64,000 nucleotides of DNA from Corbicula japonica (lineage: Eukaryota; Mollusca; Bivalvia; Venerida; Cyrenidae), in assembly GCA_038501625.1 (NCBI GenBank), contig JAZAYU010000005.1, positions 1,178,001 through 1,242,000 of the forward strand. The letters run 5' to 3'. The notes under the pieces are model-generated. The model worked only from the letters and a program-made list of their open reading frames with translations. It had not been told where the DNA came from and made no database searches. Both the position numbers and the translations under genes were made by a program. Positions 39,901 to 44,000 of the stretch are shown here, one piece after another; position 1 is the stretch's first letter; every line of letters starts with the position of its first letter.

Positions 39901-40712
39901 TGACGATGAGAACGATTGCGTGAATGGATTTTCTTTAAAGATGTCTCATCTGATGCAGAAAATTACAAGCTTTCTGTACATGTAAACATTATGCAGGTAA
40001 AACCCAATTTTTTAGCCATAAATCGTGCCCAACGGATTTCGTTGGGCATTACATACGCAAAGAAGAAAACTTTTCCACCACAGTTTTGGTCTATTTTGGT
40101 TTGTACTCTGAAGAGGGATATTGACCCAGCAAAAAATAGCACAATATCCACCTTTTAGAGTACAATTATTTGGACTAATGGCAACTGAACTGGAGTCCCA
40201 GGGAGCCACTGCTGAGGGGAGGGCAACGCCCTTGCCTGGGGCAGATCATCCAGGATTTATACAGTAAGCAAGAGCCTAAAAATGCCTTAGCAGTCATAAA
40301 GAGCTGTAAAACAACTAAACTGTATGGTACAGGTCTTTGTTTAAATATTCTGGAACATTAAATTAAACTATCACCTGATTCCTTATGACTAAATCATAAA
40401 ATGCGATTTGTGTTCGAACATTATCGAGTACGAAAAACTATAAAAAAAATAAATTTAAACACTTACATCGGTAAAACTGTCATCCATCCTGAGCTTTTTC
40501 ACTTTAAATGCATTATAAATATAACAGCATTAAAATGATTTCTTTAAGGAAATGTCCGCAATAACAATGATCAAAATCAATTTGTAAACGTCTGTCCGCG
40601 GCTCCACTTTGTCATAATCGAAATGATTGACAAATTTCAGCTCACCAATAACGGCATGTGATGAATAAGTTATAACAACAAAAGATTTTCTCACCTCCGT
40701 GTAAGGATCCAT
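3830..40712 (-). CDS. ANLN: Anillin, complete gene, 21 coding exons
   Basis: Anillin is the cytokinetic-ring scaffold that binds F-actin, myosin II, septins, RhoA and membrane lipids at the cleavage furrow, and is nuclear in interphase. The spliced protein is about 1421 residues, against 1124 in human. In order it has an N-terminal [16 protein letters not shown] motif (human MDPFTE-KLLERTRARR), a proline-rich segment (about 200-270), a middle region with repeated ERLASW-type motifs and SPxK/R sites (about 288-576), a long acidic Ser-rich linker (about 654-933), basic NLS-like clusters, the anillin-homology region (about 990-1270), and a PH domain (about 1278-1415) with [19 protein letters not shown]. 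All 21 exons join in phase at GT/AG sites and end at TAG 3832-3830. The larger size lies in the low-complexity middle and linker. A small missed exon cannot be excluded. The family call is certain; exact exon edges are predictions. Confidence 0.96.
3997..4187. mobile_element. TACCGTCATTG MITE, copy 1
   Basis: Inverted ends of about 30 bp, TACCGTCATTGTTTGAATAT to its complement ending CAATGACGGTA, with GCGGCTTATAC inside. It lies in the last anillin intron, 44 bp from the exon 21 acceptor. Confidence 0.75.
4504..4676 (-). CDS. ANLN: Anillin exon 20, PH domain
   Basis: It follows acceptor TTTAAG and ends in phase 2 before [22 protein letters not shown] and [17 protein letters not shown] align with human NPIGRINLANCTS and CARRNTFELITVRPQRE. 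Read through, the frame would stop at once after the donor, which supports splicing there. Confidence 0.95.
5068..5262 (-). CDS. ANLN: Anillin exon 19, start of PH domain
   Basis: It follows acceptor TTTTGCAG and ends in phase 0 before GTATGT. After [17 protein letters not shown] come the first PH strands with [19 protein letters not shown] and [11 protein letters not shown]. The PH domain binds phosphoinositides and septins in family members. Confidence 0.98.
5565..5674 (-). CDS. ANLN: Anillin exon 18
   Basis: It follows acceptor TTTGCAG and ends in phase 0 before [25 protein letters not shown] matches human ASPGGLSAVRTSNFALVGS, one of the most conserved blocks of the homology domain. Confidence 0.96.
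5880..5955 (-). CDS. ANLN: Anillin exon 17, lysine-rich
   Basis: It follows acceptor TTTATAG and ends in phase 1 before GTAAGT. The peptide [19 protein letters not shown] is the counterpart of human DKKKKTSKSKAITPKR, an NLS-like basic cluster within the homology domain. Confidence 0.93.
6070..7564 (+). mobile_element. Composite tandem-repeat element with terminal hairpin
   Basis: Starts near GTCCAAAGGACACGG and ATGCCCCCGC. First come three units of about 200 bp with GTGACCTTGACCTTGG, then four units of about 174 bp (6806-7480) with GGGCCATAACTTCTGAACGG. It ends with a GGAC run (7494-7520) and a hairpin ATGCCCGTCGCC / GGCGGGGGCAT. It lies in anillin intron 16. Confidence 0.75.
7912..8084 (-). 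CDS. ANLN: Anillin exon 16
   Basis: It follows acceptor TTTTTCAG and ends in phase 0 before [25 protein letters not shown] and [10 protein letters not shown] match the human C2-like strands YYYLIILKAG and FEINIEVYSL. A second acceptor 42 bp upstream (exon would begin at 8126) lies in a tandem copy and would add 14 residues in frame. Confidence 0.95.
8085..8150 (-). repeat. 42-bp tandem duplication of the anillin exon 16 acceptor
   Basis: TATTTTTCAG followed by ACAACAC or ACAATAC and ATATTGCTGAT is repeated with a period of 42 bp, with a further partial copy upstream. Both copies keep a full acceptor. Confidence 0.85.
8295..9779. mobile_element. TTAA palindromic MITE interrupted by hAT copy A
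   Basis: The left part (8295-8474) and the right part (9718-9779) form one MITE, with TTAACCC at one end and GGGTTAA at the other. The interruption gives a relative age: the MITE was here first. Confidence 0.8.
8475..9709. mobile_element. hAT-like element, copy A, nested in a TTAA MITE
   Basis: Terminal inverted repeats CAGACATGGGGCGAATTA, with an exact 8-bp target duplication GTGCCGGC (8467-8474 and 9710-9717). Subterminal arrays of AATGCATTA-like words. No transposase frame. The 8-bp duplication and CAG start fit the hAT superfamily. It interrupts the palindromic MITE at 8295-9779. Confidence 0.85.
10156..10928. mobile_element. hAT-like non-autonomous element with GGATATCCGGAT ends
   Basis: Ends TAGGGATGTCAACG and CGTTGACATCCCTA, with subterminal palindromic GGATATCCGGAT words. 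Flanks ATAAAAAC and ATAAAAAT form an 8-bp target duplication with one mismatch. No transposase. A decayed right end of the same family lies at about 15190-15271. Anillin intron 15. Confidence 0.75.
10982..11140 (-). CDS. ANLN: Anillin exon 15
   Basis: It follows acceptor AACTTCAG and ends in phase 1 before GTAGTT. It contains [19 protein letters not shown], almost the human SKGSVTLSEIRLPLKADFV, where the C2-like fold of the homology domain begins. Confidence 0.96.
11443..12692 (+). mobile_element. Composite tandem-repeat element with terminal hairpin
   Basis: About eight units of roughly 145 bp (GACCCCAAAATCAATAGGG, then CTACTCAATAAGGGCTATCA). Each carries nuclear-receptor-like half-sites (TGACCTTGACCTTTGACCT in the better copies). 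Then GACGGAGTGACGGACAGGG and a hairpin TATGTCTCCCCC / GGGGGGGAAGACATA. It lies in anillin intron 14. Confidence 0.75.
13012..13143. repeat. Palindromic repeat, CATTTCAGCCAATCAGATG family
   Basis: Inverted halves around CGCCATTTCAG with ATCTCAAGCATCTGA and GAGATTTGAGACTGG. Related copies, whole or partial, at 1-120 (cut by the window edge), 1125-1275, 1553-1655, 57085-57255 and 62975-63030. Confidence 0.7.
13247..13385 (-). CDS. ANLN: Anillin exon 14, coiled-coil part of the homology region
   Basis: It follows acceptor GTCTTCAG and ends in phase 1 before [24 protein letters not shown] and ECHRLLLVA match human MQQTVIYQASQALNCCV and AERLLLIAT. This helical region corresponds to the Rho-binding part of the anillin-homology domain in family members. 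Confidence 0.95.
13991..14177. mobile_element. TACCGTCATTG MITE, copy 2
   Basis: Begins TACCGTAATTGTTTG and ends CAATGACGGTA; otherwise like 3997-4187. Anillin intron 13, inside a broken palindromic MITE. Confidence 0.75.
14782..14926 (-). CDS. ANLN: Anillin exon 13
   Basis: It follows acceptor GTTGCAG and ends in phase 0 before [24 protein letters not shown] and KTLQERIK correspond to human KQVIVRKEDV and KQKMQELNN. Confidence 0.92.
16146..16381. mobile_element. TTAA-flanked palindromic MITE, reference copy
   Basis: TTAA on both sides, then CCCTTTCCTCC and its inverse. The body has two palindromic modules of the type CCAGATCAGC-GCACATC-GT-GATCAGGATC, joined by TTCATTAGGTTATTTCTGACC. TTAA target sites and CCCT ends suggest a piggyBac-related non-autonomous element (inference). 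This is the commonest repeat here; broken copies include 2330-2550, 9905-10145, 14560-14742, 15535-15742, 15920-16115, 16476-16709, 17398-17637, 17815-18090, 21399-21734, 23805-23970, 26107-26351, 31560-31788, 34062-34187, 44738-44972, 51436-52030, 52700-52952, 57655-57845, 60915-61065 and 62455-62620. Confidence 0.8.
16958..17087 (-). pseudogene. Copied fragment of anillin exon 11 in intron 12
   Basis: These 130 bp match 21004-21133, inside anillin exon 11, with two mismatches that I can see, in the same orientation. It carries no full exon and lacks a credible donor. It sits exactly between two roughly 85-bp direct repeats (16872-16957 and 17088-17172) that resemble each other but not exon 11. 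Probably a repair-type or transposon-type capture; it should not be annotated as coding. Confidence 0.85.
18273..18445 (-). CDS. ANLN: Anillin exon 12
   Basis: It follows acceptor GTTGCAG and ends in phase 2 before GTATGT. It begins RKRKSYM (NLS-like) and ends [11 protein letters not shown], equivalent to human LLYSIDAYRSQR at the entry to the anillin-homology region. Confidence 0.93.
18780..20480. other. Anillin intron 11: AT-rich, no gene seen
   Basis: Holds the 22-bp tandem repeat and scattered GTCCGTAAC words; no clear inverted ends, no exon with flanking splice sites that would continue the anillin frame. Confidence 0.55.
19687..19752. repeat. 22-bp tandem repeat, three units
   Basis: Units AACGGACGTAAACATTGACA plus AA. 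The word GTCCGTAAC and its complement recur between 19180 and 20280, so the stretch may be a decayed element. Confidence 0.6.
20489..21327 (-). CDS. ANLN: Anillin exon 11, long acidic linker
   Basis: The largest exon (839 bp) follows acceptor TTTGACAG and ends in phase 0 before GTAAGA. It is rich in Ser, Asp and Glu ([12 protein letters not shown]), with a basic YKKQRLDS that could be an NLS and an acidic [14 protein letters not shown] near the end. The acidic element recalls human INDLFSDVLEEGELD. An internal 130 bp of it is duplicated at 16958-17087. Confidence 0.95.
22478..22865. mobile_element. MITE with CGGACTTCCCGAA ends
   Basis: Ends CGGACTTCCCGAAAGTT and its imperfect inverse (CAGACTTCCTGAACGTC on the minus strand), flanked by AAAACT on both sides. 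Rich in GTCTGAC and GTCCGAC words. Anillin intron 10. Confidence 0.65.
22954..23185 (-). CDS. ANLN: Anillin exon 10
   Basis: It follows acceptor TTTCTAG and ends in phase 1 before [26 protein letters not shown] resembles human QQLKQERQKELACLRGRF; a proline-rich stretch with [17 protein letters not shown] follows. Confidence 0.92.
23406..23748. mobile_element. MITE of the same family, opposite orientation
   Basis: Ends CAGGGGTTTTCACC and GATGAAAAGCCCTG with exact 5-bp duplication CATTA at 23401-23405 and 23749-23753. Same length, 343 bp, as the copy at 25400. It lies in anillin intron 9. Confidence 0.85.
24007..24172 (-). CDS. ANLN: Anillin exon 9, SPxK/R repeats
   Basis: It follows acceptor ATTTGCAG and ends in phase 0 before GTAAAA. 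It encodes a run of SP-basic motifs ([18 protein letters not shown] and further), then LQQKILEQ. SPxK/R is the CDK consensus, fitting mitotic regulation of anillin; phosphorylation itself is inference. Confidence 0.9.
24733..24973. mobile_element. TTAA palindromic MITE
   Basis: Left end TTAACCCTGTCCTCCATA is intact; the right TTAA has changed to TAAA. Both palindromic modules are present. Anillin intron 8. Confidence 0.75.
25170..25373. mobile_element. TTAA palindromic MITE, internally deleted
   Basis: TTAA on both sides; the first module has lost most of its left arm. It ends 27 bp before the MITE at the exon 8 donor. Confidence 0.75.
25400..25742. mobile_element. MITE with 5-bp target duplication at the anillin exon 8 donor
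   Basis: Ends CAGGGCTTTTCATC and GATGAAAAGCCCTG. Exact duplication TACCT at 25395-25399 and 25743-25747. On the minus strand the duplication reads AGGTA and contains the exon 8 boundary AG|GTA. The superfamily is not assigned. Confidence 0.85.
25746..25984 (-). CDS. ANLN: Anillin exon 8 (donor inside a MITE target duplication)
   Basis: It follows acceptor ATGCTAG and ends in phase 2 at AACAG before GTACAG. It encodes [20 protein letters not shown] and a Pro-rich tail. A 343-bp MITE begins four bases past the exon edge, and its AGGTA target duplication includes the exon end and the donor. Confidence 0.92.
26703..26977 (-). CDS. ANLN: Anillin exon 7
   Basis: It follows acceptor GTTTCAG and ends in phase 0 before GTATGT. 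It contains two more Trp motifs, [11 protein letters not shown] and [10 protein letters not shown], separated by a low-complexity Ser/Pro/Lys stretch. Confidence 0.92.
27150..29607. mobile_element. hAT-like element, copy B, carrying a later insertion
   Basis: The same element as copy A in opposite orientation, with exact 8-bp target duplication TGTATGAC (27142-27149 and 29608-29615). A 1.25-kb tandem-repeat element (27587-28840) interrupts it where copy A is continuous near 9270. It lies in anillin intron 6. Confidence 0.85.
27587..28840 (+). mobile_element. Composite tandem-repeat element with terminal hairpin (in hAT copy B)
   Basis: Begins near TACCCCCACATGTG, continues in units of roughly 100-150 bp each holding TTTTCTATTTTTAGTAAC and TGACCTTGAC, then a (CCGA)n run at 28749-28790, and ends in a hairpin with arms TATACCCCC / GGGGGTATA. 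No protein is recognisable. Confidence 0.7.
29665..29906. mobile_element. TTAA palindromic MITE beside anillin exon 6
   Basis: Complete with TTAACCCTTTCCTCCATAG and its inverse. Its right end lies 15 bp from the exon 6 donor edge at 29921. Confidence 0.8.
29921..30107 (-). CDS. ANLN: Anillin exon 6
   Basis: It follows acceptor TTTTACAG and ends in phase 1 before GTTAGT. It carries [12 protein letters not shown] and ends in LSERFAG, which joins exon 7 to give SERFAGWEQRV. Compare human LERFGERCQ in the actin- and myosin-binding region. Confidence 0.93.
30395..31559. mobile_element. Tigger/pogo-like non-autonomous DNA transposon, copy 1
   Basis: The ends are CAGTAGACTCC and GGAGTCTACTG, flanked by TA on both sides, as in the Tigger group of Tc1/mariner elements; the class is inferred from the ends. 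Internal sequence includes several further repeats of the CAAATCG-type subterminal motif. No transposase is recognisable. It lies in anillin intron 5. Confidence 0.75.
31823..32255 (-). CDS. ANLN: Anillin exon 5, proline-rich
   Basis: It follows acceptor TTTTGTAG and ends in phase 0 before GTAGTC; 433 bp. The second half is strongly Pro/Ala rich ([14 protein letters not shown], then [18 protein letters not shown]), which suggests binding sites for SH3 or similar modules and several SP phosphosites. The function of this stretch is inferred from composition. Confidence 0.93.
32796..32952 (-). CDS. ANLN: Anillin exon 4
   Basis: It follows acceptor ATTCCAG and ends in phase 2 before GTAAGA. The peptide includes [20 protein letters not shown] followed by [13 protein letters not shown], repeating the 'VK(S/M)RxxxLA' theme of exon 3. 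Confidence 0.9.
33695..33814 (-). CDS. ANLN: Anillin exon 3
   Basis: It follows acceptor TTCAG and ends before GTATTT, phase 1 at both ends. It contains [17 protein letters not shown], matching human SSVKTRMQKLAEQRRRWD, a conserved block ahead of the myosin- and actin-binding region. Confidence 0.9.
34495..34627 (-). CDS. ANLN: Anillin exon 2
   Basis: After the acceptor CATTACAG it reads [19 protein letters not shown] and continues to TMSVQDD, ending in phase 1 before GTAATT. LLERTR(A/Q)RR is the conserved N-terminal anillin motif. Confidence 0.93.
34658..36405. mobile_element. Same MITE family, split by a larger insertion
   Basis: The left part from CAGACTTCCCAAAAGTTGCC and the right part near 36380-36405 (CTTTCTGGAAGTG) match the two ends of 22478-22865. 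Between them lies an unrelated element of about 1.5 kb (34860-36350). Anillin intron 1. Confidence 0.55.
34860..36350. mobile_element. About 1.5-kb insertion with TTTTGGGGAAAGGGG ends
   Basis: The left end (TTTTCTCTTTTGGGGAAAGG) and the right end (CCTTTCCCCTTTGGGGAAAA) are imperfect inverted repeats. Inside, 35679-35940 holds two overlapping open stretches ([20 protein letters not shown], and a second frame to 35940) that could be remains of a coding region; the family is not recognised. Confidence 0.5.
36410..40460. other. Anillin intron 1, right part
   Basis: AT-rich. Holds a pair of perfect 30-bp inverted repeats (37788-37817 and 40072-40101), the possible unknown exon at 38496-38780, and a TATAAAAA motif on plus at about 38934. 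Around 36700 and 37250 there are inverted CTATATTTCCATCCC-like words. No recognisable family. Confidence 0.5.
38496..38780 (-). CDS. Possible terminal exon of an unknown protein
   Basis: An open stretch on the minus strand ends at a stop codon at 38498-38496, with AATAAA about 55 bp further on. The peptide is basic and helical ([20 protein letters not shown], then [15 protein letters not shown], later [19 protein letters not shown]). The in-frame stop upstream near 38745 would need an acceptor, and AG dinucleotides exist just there. It lies in intron 1 of anillin between two 30-bp inverted repeats 2.3 kb apart. I do not recognise the family; a transposon-borne or nested gene remnant, or chance, are all possible. 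Confidence 0.3.
40467..40487 (-). CDS. ANLN: Possible alternative first exon of anillin (MDDSFTD)
   Basis: This is a 21-bp open stretch, ATG to GAT, followed by a strong donor GTAAGT. It encodes MDDSFTD and ends in phase 0, so it could replace MDPYTE and splice into exon 2 without a frame change. It lies about 210 bp into intron 1. That it is used as an alternative start is inference; it could be a chance ATG plus donor. Confidence 0.35.
40695..40712 (-). CDS. ANLN: Anillin exon 1 (start codon)
   Basis: ATG GAT CCT TAC ACG GAG followed by the donor GTGAGA encodes MDPYTE, which matches the conserved MDPFTE start of vertebrate anillins. It ends in phase 0. It lies 249 bp from the AOAH start codon on the other strand, and the following intron is about 6 kb. 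Confidence 0.93.
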
Positions 40713-40961
40713 TGTTTTGTTATCTCGAGAATTTCATAAAAACATGTATGTTTCTTTTTGAAAAGTGCTGACCCACCAAAGTTTTGAAATTGGCGGTTGA
40801 AATAACGCGATTTCCCGTTAAGATTCGCGTTATTTAAAAAACACCAGACGCTCATTGATTTAAAGAAAGATGTGAGCGTCCAACAATACGGAATGGAAAA
40901 ACCACATGACATCTATAAATAGAATGTTGATCATGTGCGATCACATGACATGTTTCAAAAA
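40713..40961. promoter_or_regulatory. Shared bidirectional promoter of anillin and AOAH
   Basis: Only 249 bp separate the two start codons. The interval has TTTGAA (40783-40788) next to ATTGGCGG (40789-40796), which resembles a CHR element with an inverted CCAAT and an E2F-like GGCGG; TTTCCCGT (40811-40818), E2F-like; and a 10-bp perfect inverted repeat AATAACGCGA / TCGCGTTATT (40801-40810 and 40825-40834). CHR/E2F sites are typical of G2/M genes such as anillin. No TATA box is evident. Factor binding is inference. Confidence 0.6.
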
Positions 40962-41061
40962 ATGGAACCGAGCATTAAAAATTTGCTGTGCTCCGTTGTT
41001 TTGATATTTGTGTGTATAGGAGTTTGTCATTCTGATTCCAATGGCGGTGCAAATTGTGCAA
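40962..41061 (+). CDS. AOAH: AOAH exon 1, signal peptide
   Basis: It begins MEPSIKNLLCSVVLIFVCIG, a basic then strongly hydrophobic signal peptide, continues to NGGANCA, and ends in phase 1 before GTATGA. An in-frame ATG 27 bp upstream (40935) would add MRSHDMFQK; I prefer the inner ATG because it gives a normal signal-peptide N-region. The next Cys (Cys35) is supplied by exon 2. Confidence 0.85.
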
Positions 41062-44000
41062 GTATGACAGATTACGTTTTCTTCGAAAGTTTACATTTAA
41101 GACAATTGCAAAAGTTCGCTAATATCAAAATTGGTCACTGTTGGTGTGGCTAGGTGGTTCCGGACCAGTCTTGTATATTCCGGATCAGTGTCTTGACTCT
41201 TGTTTTGAAAGTTCGCGGTACGAATAGGGGTATATATATATATACATATACATTGCTCAAGATAGGATCCCTCAAAACTTTAACAATATTATATTGATCT
41301 TGAGCTGCCATTTATTCAGAACCACCCCTGCATGGGCGGATCCCGAGGAGAAACTGATGGGTTGCTCAAACCCCCTTTTTGGCTTGACTTTAAATGTTCA
41401 TGGGAATTTTGACTTCAGGGGCATATGTCTGTTTACAACGACATCTCTAGATCTGTGTTTCATTGATTTTTTAACTGTCAGAATGTGAACACTTGGTTTT
41501 TATGCAAATTAGGTGTAAACATTTTACATTTCTTTATCCGATTACTATACCACTATCTTTTCTTTGTGAAGAGTTATTATCTCCCTTGGGGCGCCAAAAC
41601 GTTGCGTATACGTTATTATAAAACCCATCCTAAATTAAGATTCGTTTGCATAATCTAATTAACGTTCTAATTATCGAGCAAGTATGGCAAAGTTTATTTG
41701 TTATTTGCATACATTTCTCGAAAAAGAACAGATATTTTTCTGTTTCTTTCATTTTATGATTAATCTATTTTTATTCCGGAATTCACCGGTTTCCTGAAAA
41801 CGTGATCATCTTATGAACGTAAACAAATGAAAATTCTCAATGCGGGGAAACCCGTTTTGTGACGTCATTGCTATAAATGTATACTGTAAACACAATTACG
41901 TGTGCCAGTGAACGGAAGTCATTATGAAACACAGGTGATAAACAATGACAGATTTATCGAGTTTACCAATAATGTACATTGCCTTGGGGCAGAAACGTGT
42001 GAATTTCAAGTAGGATTAGCGTCGTAAGGTGTTGCAAGGTGGGAAAGTGCTATCTTAATAAACGAAATGCACGCAGTGACCTATTCAAATAAAGAGATTA
42101 TTTACCAGACCGGTTAGCTCAGTAGGTAGAGCGTCCGCTTCCGGACTGGGAGGTCGTGGGTTCGATCCCCGGCCGGGTCATACCAAAGACTTTAAAAATG
42201 GTAGTAATGGCTTCCCTCCTTGGCGCTCAGGGTTTAAGGGTTAGCATTACGACCGATTTGGCGGGTGTCGGTATAGGAGGACCCGCAAGGAGATCCGAAG
42301 TCGGAGGTGCTGAGCGTGCAATATGGCGGTCTCCTATCCAAAAGCGCAGCACCACGCTTACACGCCGAAAAGGTGAACGCCAAAAAAAAAAAAAAAAAAA
42401 AAAAAAAAGTTATTTATCATAGAAATAGATAGAAATGGTTTTGTGTTTTGATATTCTACTATATTAAGCGAAAATATTCAAATAACCGCCATTCAATTAA
42501 GTGGAATGTACTGTAACAGTTCAACATCAATGAAATGGACAAAAACAATTTCAATTCTTAAATAAAGCCATGTGAATATTTTTTTATTTGCAATGTATTA
42601 TTGACTACATGACTTTATGTTTACAGCGTGTGATGTTGTGATGGGTCTTGTTGAGCAGACGTCGGTTATTCACAACGAGTCGGTTGTGAAAGCATTGGAG
42701 AGGATCTGTAACTATCTGCCGAGTCAGTTCAAGAACCCGTGCAAAGTTTTCCTGGATTATATCGGACCAATATTAATTCAAATGTAAGTCAGAAATAAGT
42801 CACACCAGGGTACGAATCTAGACACTCTAGATATTTGAGGATGAATTTCCAAGTCGTATGGAGAATATATCACGGTACTAATCTAGTCACTATCTGGGTA
42901 GGAGATGCGTAAGTGGCCCGGATAGCTTGGTTTGAAGAGCACTCGCTCAGTAAGGAAGGGTTCCCAGGTTCAAGTCCCGGTCTGGCTACACATCTATCTC
43001 ACACTGTGACACATGCCATGAGGTAAGTGTTTGTGAGAAGGACTAATGTGTTATCATTTTATTTGGTGTGGGTTTAAATTTCACATTTTTTGGCATTAGG
43101 GCAGTTATGAATCCCAGCAAAATAAAACCTTGTAATAATGTGTCTTAATAAAATAATACAATTGCACAAAATATTCAATAGGTGATTAATGTTGTGTTTC
43201 CAATGACAAATGAATATAAAGTTTAGTCATATTTGGTACCAGATTCAATATTTAGTTAAATATGATAGAAAAGTTTAGCCACATTTACTATAGAAAAGTT
43301 AAGGCAAATTTTGTACCAGATTCATGTTTATTTGAACATGATAGATAACAATTTTTGTGTTACCACAATTTAAATAACCAAAACTCTGCATTATATCTCC
43401 ATATATTTATGTAATTCTGCTCAGATATGATACAGTAGATCAAGAGGACATCCATTGTCATATTAGTGCAATAACAGTGTAACAGAGTGAGAAAAATTCA
43501 AATTTGCTTGCCTTTGCAAAGTGCAGAAATCAGCATCTATTGAAATCCTTGCAACCTACATAAAAATGCTTTCAAAAGTGTGAAAAAACACACAGGTTTA
43601 GCATTTCACCTATGTGCAGGTTGATCTAGACCTAAACTGTTCACCCATGATGTGAAAAAAGCAGTATTTATGGAGTAAAGGTTTTAAGTGGCATTACTTC
43701 AATTTAACCCGCTCTTGTATGAAAAATTTCATGTATTTGGAACTATAGGCACAAATTTGCAGCATAAGTTTGGGCTAATAAAATTTTTAATTTACTAAAA
43801 TAAATTTGGTCCGCGCGACTAAAAGCGAAAGTAGGATTTCCGAAACGTCACAGAAATCGAGATCGCACATGAAGTGGTCTCTTCGTCGGTGCTAAATATA
43901 GCTCCATTATATTTAGCTTCTTAAAAGTTCGTTAACGATTATATAACAATATCATTGAAAATCCCGTCTATAAGAAAGAATTCGATTGGACCTTTAGTGT

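Noticed and set aside
42108..42180. tRNA gene
   Set aside because: Box A and box B are good, but the anticodon arm does not pair properly, and the sequence continues into a SINE body with an A-tail and target duplication.
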